From the NCBI RefSeq assembly GCF_032854445.1, contig NC_088302.1, forward strand, positions 29,419,979 to 29,483,978: 64,000 nt of DNA, given 5' to 3'. Position 1 is the stretch's first letter. Every line of letters starts with the position of its first letter. The notes under the pieces were generated by a model that did not search any database, was not told where the DNA came from, and saw only the letters and a program-made list of their open reading frames with translations. The position numbers and the translations under genes were made by a program. Shown in pieces: positions 24,401-36,400 of the stretch. The stretch is from Liolophura sinensis. Its lineage: Eukaryota > Mollusca > Polyplacophora > Chitonida > Chitonidae.

Positions 24401-27400
24401 CAAGCTGTAAACCACAACACGACTTTAAAATGCTTCATATACATTGTATTTATTTATTTGATTGGTGTTTTGTGACGTACTCAAGAATATTTCACTTATA
24501 CGACGGCGGCCAGCATTATGGTGGCAAGAAACAGGGCACAAACCAGGGGAAACCCTCCACCATCTGCAGGTTGCTGGTAGACCTTCCCACTTACAGCTGG
24601 AGAGGAAGCCAGCATGAGATATACATTGTAAATTTGTGGTTTAAATATGTACAAAGATAAATACACCGTATATGTATATACCATAGAATAGTGACTAAAT
24701 TTGTCTGCATAATAAATTCAGTGTTATGGTCATGCATGTAAATATATCTGCCTCTTTTATACTGTGTAGTACACAGTACTTACACAGGCTTACTTAAAAC
24801 AATACTCTAAAGATTACTAATTTGTTGAAGCAAAGAAAATCATGAATTGAATGCATCACGTTTGAATTTTTCTTAAATAAATTCTTAAGAGAGTGTGACA
24901 AATTTCCCGATGACAAAGAAAGTTAGGAATGACCAATACTTCTGGAGTTGCCATAACAGGTTATTAATGGTAGCTACCTATGGCACACATACTTTACACA
25001 AATAAAATTATGTATGTGTGCTTCGAGTTTAACGTTTTACTTCACACTCTTTCTGTCATATGAGGACGAGTCATCATTATGTGTGTGTACGTATAATGTG
25101 TCTTGTGACACCAGACACCCCACCTAGTCACATTATACTGACACCCTGCTAACCAGTCATGTTTCCTAGATGCTCTCTAGCCTCTCAGTGCACCAAAGGA
25201 GGCAGCAGCAAATGCCATTTTTAAAATCTTTGATATGGCCCGACCCAAGTTTGATCCTGAGGTCTTCTGATGCTCTCATCATTAGGCCACCGAAGCAGTG
25301 TTTTACGAATAGAGGCTATATATATACCAGTAGTGTATGTGTGCATACATGTACTTTGTCATTTACATGTACTTAGTCATTTACATGTGCATGTAGACTG
25401 CACGTTTTAAGCTGTACTCATCAGCCGCTACCACATGTTCATGTAGACTGCATGTTTTAAGCTGTACTCATCAGCCGCTATCACTTGTTCATGCAGACTG
25501 CATGTTTTAAGCTGTACTCATCAGCCGCTATCACTTTTTCATGCAGACTGCATGTTTTAAGTTGTACTCATCAACCAATACCACTTGATCATGCCGACTG
25601 CATGTTTTAAGCTGTACTCATCAGCTGCTACCACTTGTTCATGTAGACTGCATGTTTTAAGCTGTACCCATCATCCACTACCACTTGTACATGTATATGT
25701 GGGTGGTGGCGTTGGACGAAACAAGGCAGATTGAGCCTGAGGGGAAAAATACTTGTACATCTAAATGGCATAAATGCTTTGTACAACATAAATCACATTT
25801 CAGCATGATCTGACTGACTGCATACCTTTATTAAGCCCTTGGCTGCTTTCCTCACATCAGAGTAATACTGTTGGTATGTCCAGGTTTTCCAGGCATTTCC
25901 TTCTTTGCGAGCTGAAACCAATCAGAATGAAACAATTAATGCTTTACTACAGGACAGACATGCTACCAGTACCGGTAATGTGGTTCAGCATAATCATATG
26001 ATAGCTTTGAACGGTTATCTTGTGTATATGTGAAGAAAAAAGCCACAATAAAATAACGCAACAGCAGAAAAATAAGCTCAGTTTACTATAAATTCAAACA
26101 AATACAGCTGCTGTCGGATATATATATTTACTTTTGTTTCGTGCAAAAACAAAATGACACTATAACATGAACAAAGTGGAGAAAGTTACCATTTTTTAAT
26201 TCTTAGTTTTCTTTGAGAGCACTTAGTTTGTGCATGTCATGGTGATATGTTTCCTGTGTCAGTGGTGTGAAATCAGATATATTGAATAGAAAAATATATC
26301 AGCTAGAAACCATAATATTGTTACAAATTATCAGGAGAAAGTTGAAGTATTTCATCATAGTAAAACTGGGGACAGGAGCATTATCAGTGGCCAAATGCAA
26401 AGTCCAAGGTCTGGTGCCAACATTTTTGGCTGTCTAACACAACTAAGATTGATACGGCGCTTATCTCCACGCAGGACCAAAGTGCACCTCTTCAAGAATG
26501 CTCCCCCCTTAAGTGGCTGTCCATGTGTAATTACAGGCACGTGAACATTGGGCTAAACGGGAACAGTGTGGGTTGGAATATTCCAGGTGTAGGATGAGAG
26601 TGCTAAAACTAAGTCTGAACAACCCAAACATTCAGCTAATAAAGACTAATTCACCAGAGTCTACACAGATAACAGCATTCCTGACATGCCCTTCAATCCA
26701 CTTTATTCAATACCTTAACTTAACAGGATCCTTAGGTTGAGGTATTTCTTTCACTGAAACAAGTGCTCTTTTAAACAGCCTGTACAGTGTGAATAACATG
26801 CCACAAAAACACATGAAAGACCTGATTCATCAGTTATATGCTGAATTTGCTATAAAAACTGCAACAAATTTTCCAAGAGAAATATCACAAGGTTAGTGTT
26901 TAATCTTAATAATCAAAAATCTGAAATAAAGTTCAATTGAATGAAAATGACCATATATGTATAGCAGAGCAGGTTTTAGATTCAGGAATATAAAACTTGC
27001 TCTACTTGCCCACCCTCCTCCTTGTTTTTTTTGTAGCAAGTTAATAAATTTTCTGCTTTTAACTAAGTCAAACTCTCACAAACTTTGGTGTCAGTTTAAA
27101 GAGGTTCACCCTAAAATGAAGAATGTCGGCAACTTAACCCTCACAAGCACAAATGAATACATCTTAATTACAATCTGAGTAAGTGCACTGGAATGACACT
27201 GTGACACCAAATGCTCCTTGCATCTGACACAAACAACTACTGTGTTTACCTACATGTACATGTATACACTCTCAAAGAACGAATACAGAAATGAAGTGAA
27301 AAAAACAAAAAAACAAAAAAAAAACACATTTGTACTAAATTCGGATGTGTGAATAATCCATATACTTGTATACATGCACATGTACATTTCAATAAAGGAC

Positions 27401-30400
27401 GTGCTGTTTATTATCTGGTGCTGACATTTTCAGAGCTGCCGGACTTGCATATATTTTAGGAAAAAAAAAGACTTCCGACACCTCCTGTGTTTTGTGCGTG
27501 TGATCTTGTCATGTAGTCTCTTAGCTTGTTAACATTTGACTCCCTGTGGTCCCTGGTGCAAACAGGACAGTCTACTCCATATGTGCCTTCATTATACCTT
27601 GATGAACAATACATGTATAAGAAACAGGGCAGGGCAGGGCAGGGCAGGGCAGGGCAGGGCAGAGCGAGAATTCCTCAAAATAAATTTGATTCAACGGACC
27701 ATGTGACATGCCCTACATTTTGCACCTTGAAGCAAAATTCTCAAGACATGGTGCGTGAATACGGCTGAGGACAATATCACATTTTTAACATGGAGTTTTC
27801 CATCAACGCTACAATATCTGTGGACCTGTGGCCTTTCATGTCCATGGGGACAGTGGACAGGTCAAATCCAAGTAGGCCAAGCTACCTGGCCTTAGTGCGT
27901 GGACACAACTGAATAACAAAGCTCACTGACCACTTCATTGTCTGGTGTCACTGGAGGGAGGAACAAATCACATTCACATCAATGTGACAAGTCCAAAGTT
28001 CAGCCGGATATGAACTGACTCACACGGCACCACATATTACAGGCTAGGCCATTGGTCAATGGAGTACGTCGAGAGTAAACTGACTGCCAATACACATGCA
28101 AGGTACCAATTAAGTCAACATGAGCAAGGTAATAATCATGTCAATATGAGAAAGGTACTAATCAAGTCAATATCAGCAAGGTACCAATCAAGTCAATATT
28201 AGCAAGGTACCAATCAAGTCAATATCAGCAAGTTACCAATCAAGTTAAAATCAGCAAAGGTACCAATCATCAAAGCTAAAACCCAAGCATACATACATGT
28301 ACATATGAGCATTATGACTCACATTCAGGTGACAATTTTGAGGACTAACTACCTGTATATTCATGTATTTGGTTGGTGTTTAGCAAAAGACTAATTCTAC
28401 AGTATTTGTTTGTTTTGGAAAATCTGTTTAAAATGTTATTTGTTGTCGAGGAGACCCCGAGTGGCCATTGGGCCGTGGGGGATCCTCGTTAAACAAATAA
28501 AGCATTACATTACATTAAAATGTACATAACAGAGAGGATAATTCACACTGAAAGCATCATTTATATTACATAGTGTTGTACTATTTATTCATTTGATTGG
28601 TGTTTTACGCTGTAATCAAGAATATTTCACTTACACGATGGCGGCCAGCATTTTGGCACGAGGAAACCAGGTAGTGAAACCAACGACTGTCAACAGGTAG
28701 CTGGCAGACCTTTCCACATGCGGCCGGAGAGGAAGTATTGTATTAAAACAAACACGAAGACATGTAGATGTACATGCATTTTTCCTAACACACTCTCAAA
28801 TTTACTCCCTACTGTGCTGTGCTTTTGGGGCAAACTCAATACATACTACCAATCTTAACAATCAAATAATACATGCACACAGTTTCCAATGACCCTATAC
28901 ATGCTTACAAAAAACATTATAAATTTTGAAAAGAGTAGAATGTTTATAATGTGCCTGAATGTACTTGATATACAAGACAAGCGAAACACAAGGTGTGGTC
29001 ACCACAGAAATGGCAGGAAGTTAGAATAGTTTTTAATAATACATTATTCTGTTCAATCCAAACGATGGATAATCGAAGTCACTTGTTTACGTATACATAT
29101 GCATGTTTTCAAATGAGGCATTTTTTTATGCTGTCTTTCAATACACAAGTAAAAAGGTTTTTTTCTCTTAACCATATAATTTCATGGAATTTTTCCACGC
29201 AGAAATCATGTCAAATTCTGCCTTTTACTTTATCAATGCCTGCGCAAAGCTGGACAGTATGCGATTACTAAAAGACAAGATTCTCTTTTTTCATTCAATG
29301 TCTTGTTAGTTAATAACGTATCTAGGGAGAGTTTAAACCTCTGTCTTCTGTGCTGGTATTTGCGCATCTGTAATTTTACCCGTTCATATCTATGGAATAA
29401 GTGCTCTACTGGCTGTAACAACTGAGTTTCGCCAAGACAACAGACAGTTATATATACCACTTGGTCCTTCTTTCCTTGACATTCACACACGCACATGTAC
29501 ATATGACCATTCTGCATGTACACTGGTGAGCCTCATTTTCCATTTGATATTTTTCAGTGTTAGAAGTGAAATGAAAACCAAATCAGATAATGAATGTACA
29601 TGTATACATGTATGTGATGTGTACTGTACTGGTGGATAGCATGTAGGAGTAAGAGAGTACATGATAGGCTACATGTTCCATAATTAAGACATACTTGTAT
29701 ATTGATCAAATGTTGGTTACTACTCACCTAAGGCAATTCTGGTGGGCTCTTTTCTCACAGTCTCCAGAAACACGCTAGCTACGGTCCTCGGTTTCTTTGC
29801 CCCTGGTCCGCTTTCTGTCATCCGTAGTTTGACAGGCTCTGAACATTCTACTGTCCAATGTGACTCGGCTGGAGTGATCACATCTAAGTCTGAGGAAGAA
29901 ACAGGTTTTGGCTTTATATTTCCGTTAATCTCAGCCTTATCTGTCTCAAAGGCTTTATTAACCTGAGCCTGTGAATGGGCATTTGGCTCCTGTGAAAGGG
30001 CATCAGAATCCTCAGCCTTACTGTAACGGAGAGGCACCACAGCCATGATGAAAGCTTACACCTGAATGCTCAGCTCAGGTAAACATAAACACACAGGTAA
30101 CATAAACACACAGGTAACACAGAACAGGTTGATGTGGGCAACCAAGTGGATATCAGCTGTGGGTTAGTTGAGCTGAGATCTGATAGATGTCTCTCTAGTA
30201 CATTCTAAGCACAGGACTATATACACCTGTGAGGCTGTAATTCCAGGTACTATATATTTCACAGGTGTAGTAAAACTGTTCAGGTAGGCCAAAGTAGACT
30301 GTTTAGTATATACACAGGGCAGCTCAGAGATACACCGGTCTATTCCCCTCCTGGAGGCCACAATGCTACTTTCTGGTCTGACTGGTGTGTCAGGAATGTC

Positions 30401-33400
30401 AGTTCATACCTGAACAACCCAGCAGAAAAGCTATCTCCCCTCACCCCACACACCTCTATACACAGGGCTTTGGGTCGGTCACATCTGACTGAACCTATTA
30501 TCAATACAAACAGCTCCAGCACTTCTTTGTAAAGAACCAGAGAGATTAAAGGAAATAGCAAGTGAGAGCTACATCTTTATAAAGAGACCTGGTGTGTTTT
30601 AAAGGACTATAGGTGAAAGGGCAAGGTCATGGGAATTCATGCCATTCACACCCATGTCCACATGGCTGTGCTATGGGTTACATAAAGTTAAACTTGCATG
30701 TCAGTGTCTGGCTACAGGTACACTCCAGTGTTTACCCCGTGCAAGCACATCTACACATACAGGCAGACAGAGCCAGGCAAATCTTACGTAATTTTTATAT
30801 ATGTGTATACCTTACACGGTCTAGACATAGTTTTTCTTCTTCTTTTTTTCTTTGACACTTCTCCCCGCCAACTCCCACCACCCTTAAGAATGTTCACTTT
30901 AACTTATGGACATGTGACAGTCTCACCTGCTTGCCTAGTAACTGCATGAAAACAACTTGAAATTTCTATCAATCAATTAGTGTGTAGGATTCAGATTGTT
31001 AGCAGATCAGTTGTTGGATGTCCCACATGTACAATGTACTTCTTGGGTAAACGCACATATGTCTGGCACGCACAGTTTCCACTGTTTTTCAGCTGTGCAT
31101 ACTATTCATTTATTTCACAAATATAACCTATGAGAGCAAGTCAAGAGTCATCCAATTTTAACTGGTAAACCAGTGACATCATTAGTCAAAGGAATTTCCG
31201 AGAGAGACCCATTAGTCCGGCTCAACCAGTCAGTGGACACATCCTTCAAAGTTTTGAGTGCACAGAGGATGCCCACTAATCTGCATTCAGTGGGACATAT
31301 TCAGTGTAGATAAAAAATAAAACTTGTCTGTAATTCTTCTCATACATATTCTTCTTTTTAGGCCTCTATAAAGAAATAGCTGTCCTGTCCAAAGGTTGAT
31401 CACTCTCAGAAGAGAAGATCAAAGTCTTAAAGATGACCAAGCCAAAAGGATTCAGTCTTGTATTGTAGAAATAGATAGTATTGCCGACATCATTAATGGA
31501 TACAAAAACATCTACATGTAAAATGGGAGCATCAGGCAAATGACTGAAGAATTCTTCTGAATAAAATTTTCAATTACACATGGGTCTCTACCCAATCACA
31601 GGCCTCTACATGACCCCCACCGGCCAATCCACTTCTACCTTCCTTCCTTATTGCGAAATAGAAAACAATAGACTGCATAAAATTATATTACTTGTTGTCC
31701 TGAAGGTCAACTGAAATAAAAAGTGTGAATATATTACATGTATGTCAAAGTAACACTGACATACCATCATGTATTAGGGTAAATAGTGGATCAATTGATG
31801 GCTAGATCAACTTGATTGGTGGGTAAGTAAAAGGCACTGGGTGTGAGACGTCTACAGGTATGGAGACAGCTATGCACTGTACATGTAATTTATGGTCGTT
31901 GTGTACTACCTATTGGTAGCCATTGTTAAGGGCACCATTTAGACACGCCCGTTTTAACAAATGAACAGGGAACAGAAGAAAGACATACATGCACAAAACT
32001 TTTGGGGTAAGTAAAAAGTGTGAGGATTAAGACCCACACTCTAACTTTTGGAACTGTTACAGGAATGAAGGTATATATTTAAAAGTGAAAAAGCTGTAGA
32101 CATCAAAAACACAACCAGCCAACTATGTCACATGTCTCAATTGTTCTCACAGTGCAGATAATGTCCACATGTGCTACTTCCCTTAGGATCCTCATTTTCA
32201 GTGAAAATCATTCTTGCAAGATAACTGTTTTTCTTGACTTGATGTCAGTTTTTCTTAAGTGTCTCGATTAAGTTTGGTAGGCATCATAACCAAAAAGATT
32301 AAATTATAAATTAGAAATTTTGTATTTAATCTCCCTGGAGATTTAATGCACCACAGTGTCTACACCAATATAAATACCTGTACATGTATATAATAGTCCC
32401 AGCTTTACTGCATTTTTTACTCTTTACCTGACCACCTGAAAACTTACTTTTGGCATATTCCAGGGGTAAAACTTTTGTTAATGACATATCAAAAATTTAA
32501 TTACTTCTTGAAGAAATTCATATTCTGTAATATTCAGAAAGAGTTAATCAGAATAATAAATTTCATACTCGTTAATTCAGAATTTTATCATATCATCATC
32601 AGGGATAGTTTGTAATGATAGCATAACACATGGAAAATGCTAAAATATCGTGAAAACAAAATTATTTTTGTTGTTCGGATTAACACTACTGGAACTTTTA
32701 AGAGAGAAATCTTTTTGTAGACTGAACTCCTAGATTTTGCATATCATATTTGTATACATATCTGTATATGAGAATATTATACGTACACCTGTAAATAAAT
32801 AATGAATATATGATCTAGCCCATGTATATGTAATGAATAATACATGTACAGCTGTACTGATCTCTTTGGCTGGCAAACTATATTGATGGGCTGGGATATG
32901 TAAGGATTGACTGACATGCAGATGGTGACCTTTAGCGCAGTCTTTACAAAATTATCTGGGATGTCAGTAATACATTTTTCTGATTTCTGTGAATTCCATT
33001 TATTTTTGAAAAATCCAATTCAGTCTTAGATCCCAAGGCACAAATCCTCAACAAGGGCCATTGATACACTTGACCTAAAGCATCCGGCATCATGCACATG
33101 GAGACATGTCTATGTCATGACATGTCACTACATGTCACTCATTCTGGTCATGTGACCACAACTGATTCATTTGAACATGATATGGCTTACCAGATGACCT
33201 TAGTCAATGACCTCGCCTAGCCAAAGGTTAAAGGTCACTGGGTCTTGAGGTCAGAGACCAGAGCAGCATTGATTCAGAAATAGCACTGAGCACTGTTTTG
33301 ATAAAGAGCAACTGATTCAGCGTAGAATGCTACCAATGTACCACAGGTCTGTATACATCTCTCACAATAGCATTGCCTTCAGCAATGAAAATCAATACAT

Positions 33401-36400
33401 ACAATACAGCAACCATGGCCAACCACCTGTGCTTTCAATTAACTAATACTTGATGCATACACATTGGAAAACAAACTAGAAATATAAAAATTTACACAAA
33501 AAACAATTTATGAAGCAGCTGTGAGCTTTTCAGATTTGCGGTGGTGGCAATAGTGAGGGTGTCAGAGTATCTTCAAAGTAAATTTCATCGACACTGTATA
33601 CAGGTGCGTACATATATATGTGTGTGAAAACAATTTTTATCTCTTGTCATTTCAAAAATGGAATAATCAACTGGAGGCTTAAGGGAGGGAAAAAATTTTT
33701 GATTTACAGTTTTTAATTAATAAAACAATTAAATTCCATGCCAAAAAAGAGTGTCAATTAAAAGACCATGGATTTGTATAACACACCAAAAAAACCCAAA
33801 AAACAAAAAACAGCAAGAGTTCAATAATGTCTTTATAAAGGGAACAGGAATTCTGAATACACAGTTGTATGCACAAATGCATGTGGATTTGTGATGATGC
33901 ATGTTACCGTCTTGTTGTGGGTGCAACCCCACATTCAGGTTTTCGAGTCTGCTAAATGGTTTAAAAATAAACAATCAAGTTCTATAATCGTGTTCAGTTT
34001 CATTAAAATTTTGGTTCTCGTTCCGAGTGATGATATTTTCAGGGGTCATAATTTTGACTGAAGTGTACAATGCTCCTCTCACAAATTTGTGGTGCAAGCA
34101 GATACAAATATAATTAGACAGGTCTGTACATCGATGTATCAGGGGGGGGGGGGATTACATCTGGATAGGTTACAATGTAAAACTCAAAGCGTGATAAAGA
34201 ACATAAAAATCAGAAAGATTACTTTGAAAGTATAGCAGTGAGTCAGTGCTCCAGGGAAAATGTTGACAGACAAGCTGCAGAAACTAGCACAGACACACAG
34301 GAGTAGGTTTAGGCATGCAACTTCAGTCATCTGATTCCAGGAAGTGTGGACAAAGGGCAGATTTGGGCTCAAACACCATGACAAAGTCAACAAAATACTG
34401 AAATTCACGTTAACACTACAACATGTACATGCTTTTATTATAATCTGCAGTATATGTATTTCACACCTTGCTTGAAGAAAAGGGAGGGAAGAAAAGGGAG
34501 GGAAGAAGAGGTCGGACTGAACTTCTAGACATACTGAAAAAAGCAGGGTACCAAATATACACATGTTCCTAATGTTTGATTATGAATGCGCTGATGGTCA
34601 AACACAAATAAAATCTATGTTGTGTTTATAACAATACATGTCTGTACATGTAGGTCATCACTGCATTTACAAGTACTGGCAATTCTAAACATGAATCAGT
34701 GTGGAGCTCTATAAATATGACTACTAGAGTTATTCCCCTTAGTTCTCCCAACAATTTCAGTCACTCAATATCAGGCCTGCAAATACAGCTTCTTGAGGTG
34801 TGGCCTCCATTCAATCCATCTACATGTATGTGTACATCTCAAATTTTTACGATTGTGTATGTTATTTACATATGACCTTTGTCCGTTACCATTTAGTTTT
34901 ACTTGACAAGATGGGATTTGTAATTTTGATGCCATGTACTTCATAGGTTGGTTACATTTGTATTTGCAGGCTTGCAACATGCAAGTTTACAGACTTCCAT
35001 GCTACACGTACCTTCATTGGAGAAAGAAAAACAGTACTGAAAACTGCTGACTTTCACACTTAATCATAGCCTTGTTCTTAAATAAAGGCACCAACGCCTT
35101 GGGTACATTGTATTGTATAACAGTACTTTACATATGGCGGGGCTAGTTGATGTGGTTTGATAACATTCCGACACATCTTCCTTTTAAAAAGCAAACAGGG
35201 CTGCTTCATCGGCTCTAAACATATCATATACATATACATATACATGTGTGCGTGAATACCGTACCTAGATCTGACGGATGCCGAAAATGTGAGATGAAAT
35301 ATTCTCAAGCTCCATATATACATATCAAGTCACGGTACATTTAGCTACAACGGACATGACTATATGGACACTTCATTGATTAATGCCCAGGAGCCAATAC
35401 CTGCCTCAACTGCACTGCCTCTGATCATTATCACCTTTTAGCATTTCATGTAAATGTCCAGACACATTCACCCAACCATGAACAGTTGCTACTCCAGGTA
35501 GCAACCTCACTCTGCAATAGTGCTGAACTCCATGGCATTTATCCCTCCGGAAAGACAAGCACTGACCCCTTCACACCTGAACAGAGGTGCTGCTTAACGC
35601 ATAATGCATTTGCCTTCATGAAATGCTAACATAGGCTTTGTATGTATAACTATGTAAATGTCATAATCACCTGTAGCTGGTGTCTTGATGTCCTCTGAGC
35701 ACAGCCAGGGGTCGCTCGTCTCCCTAGTGTGATGCCGTGATTTGGAGGTGCCGTTACTTAACAGTGGTTGAGTCACAGATCTGTAGAACAATGGGGACAC
35801 TGTTACATGCATACTTGTTCACACGTCAAGCCTTGCATACCTTGCTACTGAGCCAGTCTATAAGATGCATATGTACATCAGGTGTAACAGTGAACACTGT
35901 TGAGACGAATCAGGAGGTACATATAGATGGGTTCATTAACAATGACACTTGAAGGCTACGTGTACGTTTCAAATTTTGGCAAAGAAATAAAAATACTTTT
36001 GATTTCATTGGTCAAGGCATTGACAGTCGTAGAGAGTCAGTGGTTTAACCACCTGAGCCTGAGACAGGTCCCTAAATGCAGCAATTACATACGTAATGCT
36101 TGTAATGCCAATATGTTTTTCTACCATATCAGCAATTAACATGTGCGGTAAAACAGTGGCCTTTAGCATATTGGTAACATATACATGAAGCACATGTATC
36201 CAACTGTGTTAGAATAGGCATAGAACATCAAATAATTATAACAGAAGGTGTGATATGTGTTTTAGGGATTCATACTTTCCACTCTTTCTACCATTTACGG
36301 GTACCATCTGATTGGTAAGATTTTTTTGGAAAACCTGAACATGCAACAAAGTAAACTCAATATCAAATATCTGCTTTGAAGGCCCAATTATTCAATATTT

